From JAVZLQ01 sp049700035 (lineage in GTDB: Archaea > Thermoproteota > Bathyarchaeia > Bathyarchaeales > Bathycorpusculaceae), in contig JBNAWC010000036.1 of the NCBI GenBank assembly GCA_049700035.1, positions 1 through 12,454 of the forward strand: DNA of 12,454 bases, in the 5' to 3' direction. The translations under genes and the position numbers were made by a program. Below, piece after piece: positions 1-6,561 of the stretch; position 1 is the stretch's first letter, and each line of letters starts with the position of its first letter. The notes beneath the pieces are model-generated. The model saw nothing but the letters and a program-made list of their open reading frames with translations, ran no database searches and was not told the DNA's origin.

Positions 1-318
1 GAGTCTCCTCCGTAAAGCCCTAATCTTAGTCATCCAAGCTTCTTTCTTCGAAATTTTTGCTTGTGATGCACCGCTTTTGCTTCCAGAGCCGCGTCTTCTT
101 CCTCTTTTCTTCTTTTCGTGTAAGATTCGTGCTCTTGCGCGGCTTACTCCCTTCTCTGGTATTGGCTTTATTACGCCTTCATGGATGAGTTTTCTAATTT
201 CTTCTCTTGTTATTGCAGCTTCTACATCCTCAGTTCTTTCTGGGTCTATCCAGACTCTGCTCTCACCAATCTTAAGTATCTTTGCTGCTAGACGCTTTTG
301 ACTTTTAAGCTGCGTCAT
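1..318 (-). CDS. rpl19e: 50S ribosomal protein L19e, partial (C-terminus beyond left edge)
   Basis: Structural protein of the archaeal/eukaryotic large ribosomal subunit. Translating the minus strand from the ATG at 316-318 gives 106 residues starting MTQLKSQKRLAAKILKIG. An RVWIDPERTEDVEAAITREE segment and a basic GRRRGSGSKSG segment follow, all typical of L19e. The frame is open to position 1, so about a third of a normal protein of roughly 150 residues is missing at the edge. The start lies inside the end of the L32e gene (14-base overlap, 305-318), which implies translational coupling. L18 and S5 would be expected further downstream in archaea. Identity is secure from the sequence and from gene order. 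Confidence 0.95.
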   Translation of the reverse strand, partial: MTQLKSQKRLAAKILKIGESRVWIDPERTEDVEAAITREEIRKLIHEGVIKPIPEKGVSRARARILHEKKKRGRRRGSGSKSGASQAKISKKEAWMTKIRALRRRL

Positions 319-889
319 TGTCCTTCTGTTCTCCTTCAACTTTCTTTCTTCTTGGTTTTCGCTTTCTCGTTTTTTCCTCTACTTTTGCTTCTTCTTCAGT
401 TTTCTTTTCTTCAAGCTTCTCTTTCGTTGTTTCCTCAAGTGTTTCTGTTTCTTTTTCCTCTTCAACAGCCTCTTCTGCTTCTCTTGCTTCCTTGATTTCC
501 TTAACGTTCAGTATAACTATACGTTTCTTCCTCGCTTCTGTAATAATCTGAGCGCGCTTCTTTTTCCCAACAGTGTGTGCAATTCTTACAGCATGTGTTT
601 TGGGGTCAACCTTTTTAAGGTCATCAACATTGTAAACGAGTATTTCTTGGTATCCAGATGGGTGGAGTCCCCTCGCGGCTTTTGGTCCTCTGTATCCAGT
701 GTTAACCGTTTGCGGCCATCCTTTTATTTTTCTGCGCATTTTATTGTCTATGCCCTTTGGTCTCCGCCAGTTTTCCTTTAGGCGTTTGTATCGCCAACTC
801 TCTTGCCTAATGAACTCTGGCTTTTTGGCTTTTACTCGCCTTCGAATTTCCAATGCTTTCTCGGCAACAAGCGCTTTTGGTTTTTTCAC
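305..889 (-). CDS. rpl32e: 50S ribosomal protein L32e with charged C-terminal tail
   Basis: Large-subunit protein found only in archaea and eukaryotes. The core (residues about 1-131) carries the family pattern: FIRQESWRYKRL, WRRPKGIDNKMRRK, GYRGPKAARGLHPSG and then a KKRIVILN strand. Residues about 132-194 are an added low-complexity tail, first Glu-rich, then Lys/Arg-rich (RKRKPRRKK), which eukaryotic L32 lacks. The start codon is GTG at 887-889 and overlaps the L6 stop as GTGA, so translation is probably coupled to L6. Its own 3' end overlaps the L19e start. Total 194 residues. Confidence 0.95.
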   Translation of the reverse strand: MKKPKALVAEKALEIRRRVKAKKPEFIRQESWRYKRLKENWRRPKGIDNKMRRKIKGWPQTVNTGYRGPKAARGLHPSGYQEILVYNVDDLKKVDPKTHAVRIAHTVGKKKRAQIITEARKKRIVILNVKEIKEAREAEEAVEEEKETETLEETTKEKLEEKKTEEEAKVEEKTRKRKPRRKKVEGEQKDNDAA

Positions 890-1434
890 TCTTCCATTCC
901 CTCAGTTCTTTCATAAACGTATATGCCGTCTAGGAAGACGCGTGGGTCCTTTCGCTTCACTTTTGTTGCTTGTTCGATGTTTGCTGCCGTTTGGCTGACT
1001 TCTTCCAAGTTTATGCCTTGAATGATGATGTCTTCGCTTAGGATTTTGATTTTGGGGTTTCCAATTATTTTTGCCCTTCGCGGGTTTCTTTCGCCAGTAA
1101 AATTCTCGATAAAGATGTAATTGTCCTTAACTTTAACTGAGATTGGGAAGTGTGAGAAAACGATTTTAAGCTTGTAGGTGAATCCTTTCTGCACACCTTT
1201 AATCATGTTTTGAATGTGGGCGTAAATTGTGCCCACGAGGGCTGCCTCTTTTTTGCTTGGCCATTCAGTCCAGATGTTGATTTCTTTATCTTTAAGTTCT
1301 ATTGATATTGGCGCGTATGAAAAGTCCCGTGTCAGTGTTCCTTTGGCGCCTTTAACTGTTATTCGTTTTCCTTCCAGCGTAACTTCAACGTCTTCTGGCA
1401 CGCGAATTGTCCTGGAAACTTCTATTGCACGCAT
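886..1434 (-). CDS. rpl6: 50S ribosomal protein L6
   Basis: Large-subunit protein at the base of the L7/L12 stalk near the factor-binding site. The 182-residue product has the two-fold L6 layout. The N-terminal half contains IRVPEDVEVTLEGKRITVKG followed by KGTLTRDFSYAP. The C-terminal half contains HFPISVKVKDNYIFIENFTGE and ILSEDIIIQGINLEEVSQTAANIEQAT, the archaeal L6 signature area. The ATG at 1432-1434 follows an AAGGAGG ribosome site with about seven bases of spacing, so the start is well supported. It lies 12 bases after the S8 stop and overlaps L32e by GTGA. Length is usual for archaea. Confidence 0.96.
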   Translation of the reverse strand: MRAIEVSRTIRVPEDVEVTLEGKRITVKGAKGTLTRDFSYAPISIELKDKEINIWTEWPSKKEAALVGTIYAHIQNMIKGVQKGFTYKLKIVFSHFPISVKVKDNYIFIENFTGERNPRRAKIIGNPKIKILSEDIIIQGINLEEVSQTAANIEQATKVKRKDPRVFLDGIYVYERTEGMEE

Positions 1435-1446
1435 CTGAAAGCCTCC

Positions 1447-1830
1447 TTAGTAGACAAATGCTATCAGTTTGCCTCCAACGTGTTTTTCTTTTGCTTCTTT
1501 GTGGGATATGACGCCTTTCGATGTTGAAATTACCAGTATTCCTACATCTCTTGATGGAAGAAACTTTTTCTCCCAATCTTCTATCTCTTCAATTCTAACA
1601 GAAAAGCGTGGTCTTATGGCGCCGCACTTGTTTATCCTGCCTAAAAGTTGAACCTTAAACTTTCCAGAGCGCCCATCATCTATAAACTCGAATTCCCCGA
1701 TATACCCGTTTAACTGCATTATCCGTAAAACTCTGCCTAAAAGTTTAGAGGCTGGGCTAATGACACATTCCCTCTTGTTGCGTGCCTCATTATTCAGTAT
1801 TGTCGTCAAGCCGTTTGACACAGTGTCCAT
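1447..1830 (-). CDS. rps8: 30S ribosomal protein S8
   Basis: Small-subunit protein that binds the central domain of 16S rRNA. Recognised by SPASKLLGRVLRIMQ, GYIGEFEFIDDGRSGKF, LLGRINKCGAIRPRF, then LPSRDVGILVISTSKGV and a C-terminus ending in FVY. I chose the ATG at 1828-1830 (127 residues) because AGAGGA lies seven to eight bases before it and archaeal homologues start with Met-Asp at this point. An in-frame GTG at 1846-1848 would add six residues (MKEDVV) and overlaps the S14 stop as GTGA, so it is a real alternative. The gene lies between S14 and L6 as in other archaea. Confidence 0.95.
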   Translation of the reverse strand: MDTVSNGLTTILNNEARNKRECVISPASKLLGRVLRIMQLNGYIGEFEFIDDGRSGKFKVQLLGRINKCGAIRPRFSVRIEEIEDWEKKFLPSRDVGILVISTSKGVISHKEAKEKHVGGKLIAFVY

Positions 1831-1844
1831 TACAACATCCTCTT

Positions 1845-2009
1845 TCACTCATACTTTTTAAATCCAAGTTTTTTTGCAACTTCTCTAAAACAATGCCTAC
1901 ACAAATATAAATTATAACGTCGAATAACAGGCCCGTATGACCCACATCTGCTGCAGGGCCTTGCTCCTTTTCCGTATTTCCTTTCTTTTTTAGGTTTTAT
2001 TTTGCCCAT
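1845..2009 (-). CDS. rps14: 30S ribosomal protein S14 (zinc-binding type)
   Basis: A short gene of 54 residues read directly from the minus strand: it starts MGKIKPKKERKYGKGARPCS and ends REVAKKLGFKKYE. Two CXXC knuckles, Cys19/Cys22 and Cys37/Cys40, make the zinc-binding form of S14 that sits in the head of the small subunit. The ATG at 2007-2009 follows GGGGAGG with seven to eight bases of spacing. It begins 16 bases after the L5 stop. Its TGA overlaps a possible GTG start of S8. Length and content match archaeal S14 (about 50-56 residues). Confidence 0.95.
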   Translation of the reverse strand: MGKIKPKKERKYGKGARPCSRCGSYGPVIRRYNLYLCRHCFREVAKKLGFKKYE

Positions 2010-2025
2010 TCAAGTGCCTCCCCGC

Positions 2026-2565
2026 TCATACTATCTCAACTCCCAAAGTATCTTTAACGAAAGCCATGGCTTCCTCTGGCGTCAAAATATGTTTTGAGCC
2101 AACCTTTGCCTTTCCAATTCTCCGTTCCTTCACGCGATATCCTGGACGAATTAAAGAAACGCACACGTCCATGCCGAATATGCCTATTTCTGGGTCGTAT
2201 TTTACTCCTGGAATTTCTATGTGTTCTTTTATACCGAATGCGAAGTTGCCACGCGCGTCGAAGTTTTCCCTAGAAATTTTATTGTCAACCACTGGTAATA
2301 CTCTCTTTAAAAATTCTATTGCGCGCTGTTTTCTCAGGGTTACCATGCACGCCATTGGTTCTCCCCTTCTTATTCCGAAGTCCCTTATGGTTTTCTTTGC
2401 CTTTCTCTTGCATGGTGTTTGTCCAGTTAATTCCTTCAAAACCTTCGTTGCCTTCTCCAGAGGTTCCCCTGATTTTCCAACACTGATGTTTACGACAACT
2501 TTGTCTATTTTTGGTTTAAGCATTGGCTGGGCTTCCCACATTTTTCGGATTTCATCTTCAGGCAA
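2026..2565 (-). CDS. rpl5: 50S ribosomal protein L5
   Basis: Large-subunit protein that contacts 5S rRNA. The protein contains the archaeal L5 pattern: MLKPKIDKVVVNISVG, LTGQTPCKRKAKKTIRDFGIRRGEP, NFAFGIKEHIEIPGVKYDPEIGIFGMDVCV and RPGYRVKERR. The start needs judgement. A TTG at 2574 directly abuts the GGAGG and cannot use it. The TTG at 2563-2565 sits nine bases after the same GGAGG and gives a sensible start (MPEDEIRKMWEAQPM, 179 residues), so I chose it. Start and ribosome site both lie inside the last codons of S4e (overlap 2558-2565), so the two genes are translationally linked. Confidence 0.94.
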   Translation of the reverse strand: MPEDEIRKMWEAQPMLKPKIDKVVVNISVGKSGEPLEKATKVLKELTGQTPCKRKAKKTIRDFGIRRGEPMACMVTLRKQRAIEFLKRVLPVVDNKISRENFDARGNFAFGIKEHIEIPGVKYDPEIGIFGMDVCVSLIRPGYRVKERRIGKAKVGSKHILTPEEAMAFVKDTLGVEIV

Positions 2566-3325
2566 CTGCTGCAACCTCCGGAAGAGTTATTATCGGTTTG
2601 TTTTCTCCAAGCGCGAAAGCGAAGTTCAAGATTGTCTGGTATTTTGCGCCATGTTCAGCCTCTAACGTCACTAGGGCGTTTCTGCGTTTTTTGTTCTCAA
2701 CTTTTTCAATTTCAGTGATTTTGCCGTGTTTTCCAACGTTTTTTCCACCAGTGATTATTGCGTAACATCCTTCCTTCATTTGTATGTGTTCAAGGATTTG
2801 TTTATCTGGTAAACTTATCTTTAAAGTGTCGAAGGTTTTGTAAACGTCTTCTTGTGGGTTATTTGGATCTGCAACTTTGATTTGGATGTTTGAGCCGTCA
2901 TGAAGGTGAAGTTGAACGTGTCCTCCTTTAAGGACAGTTTTGTCTTCTATTCTGCAAAGTTTGAAGGCGGTTTCTCCCTTGCTTATGGGGTGTAAAATCA
3001 AACCTTTTTCTGCTGGTAAAATTCTGAAATGCTGATCGACTTCTGGTATTGATATAACATCCATAGGGCCTACTGGGAAATCGTCTGCGCGTCTGATTTT
3101 TCCATCAACGTAGACCTTTCCGTCAGCAACTATCCTTTTTGCCTCTTTTCTTGTTTTTGCGAATCCCATAATGTCGCGTAAAATTACTGTTAAAGGCAAA
3201 CTTCTTTCAGTTGCGTGTGGTCCCGGAGAAGGTTTTACAACCCAAACGCTTTCTTTCCTGTGTATAGGCCAAAATCTTGGAGCTGGTTTGCGTTTTAATC
3301 CTTTAGACTCGCCTTTTCTTCCCAT
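2558..3325 (-). CDS. rps4e: 30S ribosomal protein S4e
   Basis: Small-subunit protein specific to archaea and eukaryotes, 255 residues. The N-terminus (MGRKGESKGLKRKPAPRFWP) and the WVVKPSPGPH segment are typical. Residues about 43-105 form an S4-type RNA-binding domain (ILRDIMGFAKTRKEAKRIV, then GKVYVDGKIRR). The central S4e domain follows. A KOW-like segment lies near residues 186-210 (EGCYAIITGGKNVGKHGKI). The ATG at 3323-3325 follows GAAGGAGAA with good spacing and starts two bases after the L24 stop. Its 3' end carries the ribosome site of L5. Length is slightly above the usual 235-245. Confidence 0.96.
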   Translation of the reverse strand: MGRKGESKGLKRKPAPRFWPIHRKESVWVVKPSPGPHATERSLPLTVILRDIMGFAKTRKEAKRIVADGKVYVDGKIRRADDFPVGPMDVISIPEVDQHFRILPAEKGLILHPISKGETAFKLCRIEDKTVLKGGHVQLHLHDGSNIQIKVADPNNPQEDVYKTFDTLKISLPDKQILEHIQMKEGCYAIITGGKNVGKHGKITEIEKVENKKRRNALVTLEAEHGAKYQTILNFAFALGENKPIITLPEVAAVA

Positions 3326-3327
3326 TT

Positions 3328-3954
3328 TTATGTTTCTCCTTCAATTTTCTTTGCGGATTTGCGTTTTGTTCCAGTTTTCCTCGGCTTTTCCTTTTTCTGC
3401 GCTTTTTCTTTTGCAGTTTTCTTTTTTGTCATCTTTGCTGCTGTCTTCTTTGGAGCTTTCCCTCTGCGCTTTGGTTTAGGCTTTTCTGGCGGTTTTTCTT
3501 CGGCAACTTCTTTTTCTGGTTCAATGATTTCTTCTACAACTCTTTCTGGGGGTTTTTCTGCGGTTTCAACTTTTTCTAGAACGCCCTTCTTCCTTTCCAA
3601 GATTTTTTTACGCCATTTGTCATCTAGGTTTAGTTTTGTAATCATAACCTTTGATGGGTGTATTGGAACAAAAATTGTTGTTCCATCAACTTTCTCTCGA
3701 GTTAAACCCTCAACATAAATTCTGTACTTGCTTCTGTCCACGCGTGTTACTTTTCCCTCAAACCCCTTGTGGTCGCCCCTTATTATGCGTACCGTGTCTC
3801 CGCTTCTAACTGGCAGGCTTCTCACATTATGACTAGCCCTCAATTCTGGCGAAAGTGGGGCTGCGAAAAGTTTTTGGCGTAAGTGGTCTGGCGCCTTATA
3901 AACCATTTTTCGTTGTTTTGAAGGTTTGCTTGGCATGGTTCTTATTGTCTGCAT
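3328..3954 (-). CDS. rpl24: 50S ribosomal protein L24 with long basic C-terminal tail
   Basis: Early-assembly large-subunit protein with a KOW domain. The core contains SKQRKMVYKAPDHLRQKL, then the KOW motif at about residues 49-75 (VRSGDTVRIIRGDHKGFEGKV), then FVPIHPSKVMITKLNLDD. Archaeal L24 is usually about 120 residues. Here residues about 128-208 are an extra tail, acidic-proline first and then very Lys-rich with Ala/Pro, resembling histone H1 tails. I chose the ATG at 3952-3954, which has AGGTG six bases ahead. A GTG at 3963 abuts the L14 stop and an internal ATG at 3936 (MPSKPSK) lacks a ribosome site; both are alternatives. Confidence 0.94.
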   Translation of the reverse strand: MQTIRTMPSKPSKQRKMVYKAPDHLRQKLFAAPLSPELRASHNVRSLPVRSGDTVRIIRGDHKGFEGKVTRVDRSKYRIYVEGLTREKVDGTTIFVPIHPSKVMITKLNLDDKWRKKILERKKGVLEKVETAEKPPERVVEEIIEPEKEVAEEKPPEKPKPKRRGKAPKKTAAKMTKKKTAKEKAQKKEKPRKTGTKRKSAKKIEGET

Positions 3955-3963
3955 GCACTTCAC

Positions 3964-4404
3964 CTACACTATTATTGTTGCGGCGCTTGCAATTCTCGGC
4001 CATCTTTCTGCGGCTTCTCTTGCCACTGGACCGCGAATTTCAGAGCCTTTCATTTCTCCGTCTGGCGTTATTATTACTGCCGCGTTGTCTTCGAATTGAA
4101 TCCAGACACCTTCAGCTCTTCTGAATGGCTTTCTTTGTCTGACAACTACTGCTTGGAAAATTTTCTTTCTCATGTCTGGTGTTCCATGTCTAACAGAAAC
4201 CGTGATTCTGTCACCTACGGCTGCTGATGGGTAGCGGCGTATTTTTCCCTTGTAGCCCATAACTTGGATTAGGCGTAATTCTCTCGCACCAGTATTGTCC
4301 GCGCAGCGTAGTATCGCGCCCATTGGTAATCCACGTGATAATTTGGGTCCGTGTCCAAGCATTCCTTTTGCGACAAGTGCACGCTGTTTTGCTTTCGCCG
4401 CCAT
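3964..4404 (-). CDS. rpl14: 50S ribosomal protein L14
   Basis: Large-subunit protein at the subunit interface. The 146-residue product shows the L14 pattern: GLPMGAILRCADNTGAREL, VGDRITVSVRHGTPDMRKK, VVVRQRKPFRRAEGVWIQFEDNAAVIITPDGEMKGSEI, then GPVAREAAERWPRIAS. The frame is open further upstream, but the ATG at 4402-4404 (MAAKAKQRAL) has GGAGG nine bases before it and follows the S17 stop by one base, so the longer version is rejected. About 14 residues precede the conserved core, more than in methanogens. The stop is TAG at 3964-3966. Confidence 0.96.
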   Translation of the reverse strand: MAAKAKQRALVAKGMLGHGPKLSRGLPMGAILRCADNTGARELRLIQVMGYKGKIRRYPSAAVGDRITVSVRHGTPDMRKKIFQAVVVRQRKPFRRAEGVWIQFEDNAAVIITPDGEMKGSEIRGPVAREAAERWPRIASAATIIV

Positions 4405-4405
4405 C

Positions 4406-4723
4406 CTACTTTTCCTCCAGTTTTTCAACCACAACAAAGGAGACTGTTTTGCTTATTGGTCTACACTCGGCTATTATTACGCGGTCGCCATCTTTTGCGT
4501 CTATGCATGGGGGGTTATGTGAGGGAATGCGGCTATGTCTCCGCTCATATCTCATGAACTTTGGAACATACTGCAAATAATCGCGTTTCACGATAACCGT
4601 CTTATCCATTTTTGCGCTTACAACGTAGCCTTCTAAAACGCGACCCCTCACGGGTAAGTCGCCGTGAAATGGGCAGTTTCTGTCATCGCACGTTTTTTTA
4701 GGCTTTTTGAACGTGAGCGACAT
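4406..4723 (-). CDS. rps17: 30S ribosomal protein S17
   Basis: Small-subunit primary-binding protein. The product (105 residues from ATG 4721-4723) has the archaeal TCDDRNCPFHGDLPVRGRVL start, MDKTVIVKRDYL, a YERRHSRIPSHNP segment and the OB-fold signature GDRVIIAECRPISKTVSFVVV. The ATG at 4723 lies eight bases after GGAGG and overlaps the rnp1 stop as TGATG. An ATG at 4729 would leave only two bases of spacing, and a GTG at 4726 five, so these starts (one or two residues longer) are less or equally likely. The gene ends two bases before L14. Confidence 0.95.
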   Translation of the reverse strand: MSLTFKKPKKTCDDRNCPFHGDLPVRGRVLEGYVVSAKMDKTVIVKRDYLQYVPKFMRYERRHSRIPSHNPPCIDAKDGDRVIIAECRPISKTVSFVVVEKLEEK

Positions 4724-5004
4724 CACCATAGCCTCCTTAGGCGTTTTTTCAAGCGGTCTTCAGGTTGCCCAGCCAAAAGTTTGCCGTCAATTTCGACAAC
4801 TGTTCCATCTGGAAAACTGAAGTGAAATACTGTAGAGTCTTTTATGATTGTCTTTCTTTTTCCTTCATGTAAAAGTGTAAACGTATTTCGTGTTTCATCT
4901 ATTACTTTACCAGCGATTCCGATGCAACTTGGACTGGTGCTTTTTGCAACTTTTGCTTTTGTTCCAATAAGTTCGTAGCGAATTATGTCTGGCGTAACTT
5001 TCAT
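4723..5004 (-). CDS. rnp1: Ribonuclease P protein component 1 (Rpp29/Pop4 family)
   Basis: Protein subunit of the archaeal RNase P ribonucleoprotein, which matures the 5' ends of tRNAs. The 93-residue product begins MKVTPDIIRYELIGTKAKV and contains CIGIAGKVIDETRNTF, KTIIKDSTVFHFSFPDGTVVEIDGKLLAGQPEDRLKKRLRR, the hallmark Rpp29 fold (Sm-like barrel with a charged C-terminal helix). Its place between L29 and S17 is the usual one in archaea, so co-expression with ribosomal proteins is ordinary. It overlaps L29 by ATGA (5001-5004) and S17 by one base. The SUI1/aIF1 gene that some euryarchaea have just before rnp1 is absent here. Confidence 0.95.
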   Translation of the reverse strand: MKVTPDIIRYELIGTKAKVAKSTSPSCIGIAGKVIDETRNTFTLLHEGKRKTIIKDSTVFHFSFPDGTVVEIDGKLLAGQPEDRLKKRLRRLW

Positions 5005-5240
5005 TTCTTCTTCGCCTCCTTCTTTTCAGCTTTTGCCGTTTTTGCCTTCTCTTCCTTCTCTATAGTTAATATTCTGGCAATTGTCTTGCGAAGTTCTCTT
5101 ATCATTGATGGATTTTCCACAGAGCCTCCAGCCTTAATCATAGTTTTAAGACGGACAAGCTCAGTCTTTAGCTCTCTAAGTTTATTCATTCTTTCTTCAG
5201 AAGACATTTCGCGTATTTCCTTAACTCGCAGAATTGGCAT
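5001..5240 (-). CDS. rpl29: 50S ribosomal protein L29
   Basis: Large-subunit protein near the polypeptide exit. The 79-residue product starts MPILRVKEIREMSSEER and is a helical hairpin (KLRELKTELVRLKTMI, then IRELRKTIARILTI) with the archaeal GGSVENPSMIRELR turn. Residues about 61-79 are a Lys/Glu/Ala tail. An open frame continues upstream through the S3 tail region, but the ATG at 5238-5240 is the natural start: it follows the S3 stop by one base and has AAGGAA five bases before it. The stop overlaps the rnp1 start as ATGA. Confidence 0.95.
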   Translation of the reverse strand: MPILRVKEIREMSSEERMNKLRELKTELVRLKTMIKAGGSVENPSMIRELRKTIARILTIEKEEKAKTAKAEKKEAKKK

Positions 5241-5241
5241 A

Positions 5242-5952
5242 CTATTCCTTTTCCTCCTCTTCTGCCTCTTCCTCGCTTGCCTCTTCGGTTTTCGCTTCTT
5301 CCTCAGCGGCAGTCTCAATAGTTTCTTCTTCGGTTGTTGCTTCCTCTTCTGGCGGTGAGGCTTCAGCTATTTGGATTTTGTCTGGAAAAACTGCGTCTGG
5401 CGGCATTATTCTGACTTTAACTCCGAATATTCCTGGTTTTAGTTGCACGTGAACTTCTGCCTTTCGCATATACTTTAGTGGGGGGTCTCCGCATCGCGGC
5501 AAGTATCCAGCCCTAAACTTTTCGTACCTTGCCCTTTCCGTTCTCAACTTTCCACTTATAATTATTTCAACGCCTAATGCTCCAGCTTCCATAACTTGGT
5601 TTAGAGCCCAAAATCCCGCCCTTCTGAAGTGTACTCCTCTTTCAAGGGCGGCTGCGATGCGTGAGGCCACAACATAGGGGTTTAACTCTGGAATTTCAAT
5701 TTCAGAAACGGAGATTTGTGGGTTTGGAACCTTGAACTTCTCCTCCAGAATTGTTGCAAGTTCCTTTATTGTTTCTCCGCCGCGCCCGATAACCAAGCCT
5801 GGGCGCATGGCGTAAATGACTATGTGAGTTCCAAGCGGGGTTCTGGAAATTGTTACTCCGCCATAACCTGCCCTCTCAAGTTTTTTCTGCAAAAATTCGT
5901 CAATTTCCGTTTTTTTCATAGATTCTGATATAAAATGTTTTACGGCTGCCAT
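5242..5952 (-). CDS. rps3: 30S ribosomal protein S3 with acidic C-terminal tail
   Basis: Small-subunit protein lining the mRNA entry. The product (236 residues) has an N-terminal helical part, a type 2 KH domain with the GXXG loop Gly56-Arg-Gly-Gly59 in RPGLVIGRGGETIKEL, and the C-terminal S3 domain (ALERGVHFRRAGF, GVEIIISGKL, then GDPPLKYMRKAEVHVQLKPGIFGVKV). Residues 201-236 are almost only Glu, Ala and Thr, an acidic tail of the sort seen in other archaea. The ATG at 5950-5952 has AGGTG seven bases ahead and overlaps the L22 stop as TGATG. A GTG at 5955 is a weaker start. Confidence 0.95.
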   Translation of the reverse strand: MAAVKHFISESMKKTEIDEFLQKKLERAGYGGVTISRTPLGTHIVIYAMRPGLVIGRGGETIKELATILEEKFKVPNPQISVSEIEIPELNPYVVASRIAAALERGVHFRRAGFWALNQVMEAGALGVEIIISGKLRTERARYEKFRAGYLPRCGDPPLKYMRKAEVHVQLKPGIFGVKVRIMPPDAVFPDKIQIAEASPPEEEATTEEETIETAAEEEAKTEEASEEEAEEEEKE

Positions 5953-6437
5953 CACGTTTCACCTGATTCCGCTTGCTCTTCCAAGGCTAATTCAACATGC
6001 GTCATTGTTTCAAAGTCTGGTGTTGCTCTTCCATGCGCTCTCGGCATGAAACGCTTAAGCTTCATTCCAGGATAGGCGCAAGCGTGAATTATCTTCAATC
6101 TTTCGGTGTCCAAGCCTTTGTATTCTGCGTTGGCTTCGGCACCTTCAAGAATTTTTAGTATGTGTTTTGCGGCTTTTACTGGGTATCTACCCGCATATGC
6201 TTTTTCCAGTCCGTGACGGTGTCCAGCCTTTTTCTTGAAACGTTTGAATGGAACTGCCTTTTTCTTGGCTATAACGTCTTTTAGGAATTGTTTTGCTTGG
6301 GTTAGCGTCATTCCCTTAATTGTTCTGCATATTTCATGGGCTGATTTATGGGATACTCTAATCTCTCGTCCACTTGCCTTAACGGTTTTTTCTGGGTCTA
6401 ATTCCTCTTCTGCTATTGAGTATCCCCATTTTGGCAC
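5952..6437 (-). CDS. rpl22: 50S ribosomal protein L22, first gene of the cluster
   Basis: Large-subunit protein that lines the exit tunnel. Family features are DPEKTVKASGREIRVSHKSAHEICRTIKGM, AVPFKRFKKKAGHRHG, AGRYPVKAAKHILKILEGAEANAEYKG and MPRAHGRATP. I chose the GTG at 6435-6437 (VPKWGYSIAEEELDP read as M), since the conserved part starts there and GGAGTGAG lies a few bases before it. The frame stays open to an ATG at 6507-6509, which would add 24 residues unlike L22 (MFTLKENHINRI...). That ATG lies about 22 bases from a TATA-like box, so a leaderless, longer protein is possible. S19 and L2, usual upstream neighbours, are not here. Confidence 0.93.
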   Translation of the reverse strand: MPKWGYSIAEEELDPEKTVKASGREIRVSHKSAHEICRTIKGMTLTQAKQFLKDVIAKKKAVPFKRFKKKAGHRHGLEKAYAGRYPVKAAKHILKILEGAEANAEYKGLDTERLKIIHACAYPGMKLKRFMPRAHGRATPDFETMTHVELALEEQAESGET

Positions 6438-6527
6438 TTTATGCTCACTCCAACTGTGCAATTGAACAGCGTCAATGCGATTTATATGGTTTTCCTTTAG
6501 CGTAAACATTTTCAGAAAGAATTAGGC

Positions 6528-6561
6528 TTTATAAACGTTTATTTTTGCCTTAAAACCGTTT
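6528..6561 (-). promoter_or_regulatory. Probable promoter of the ribosomal operon (TATA box within a palindrome)
   Basis: Read on the minus strand, a TTTATAAA box occupies 6535-6528. It overlaps a perfect 12-base palindrome, ATAAACGTTTAT (6531-6542 on either strand). Twenty-one bases further upstream is a similar AAACGGTTTTAAGGC (6561-6547). With archaeal spacing, transcription would start near 6503-6510, close to the upstream ATG at 6509. The 94-base gap between the EamA stop and that ATG holds no gene. A promoter is expected here because the ribosomal series starts at L22. Confidence 0.55.

Noticed and set aside
2066..2665. A 199-codon open frame on the plus strand opposite L5 and S4e
   Set aside because: It is the mirror of strongly conserved ribosomal genes, has no recognisable domain, and crosses the gene boundary with no ribosome site. 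The same holds for 3359-3718, 318-551 and other plus-strand frames in the ribosomal half.
3964..4437. A longer L14 starting at 4437 (MLWLKNWRKSR)
   Set aside because: This part overlaps the S17 end out of frame; the ATG at 4404 has a good GGAGG site.
4723..5004. RNase P subunit gene inside the ribosomal operon as a novelty
   Set aside because: This placement between L29 and S17 is standard in archaea.
5001..5318. A longer L29 with 26 extra basic residues
   Set aside because: The extra part is read from the other frame of the Glu-rich S3 tail. The ATG at 5240 matches the family start and follows the S3 stop.
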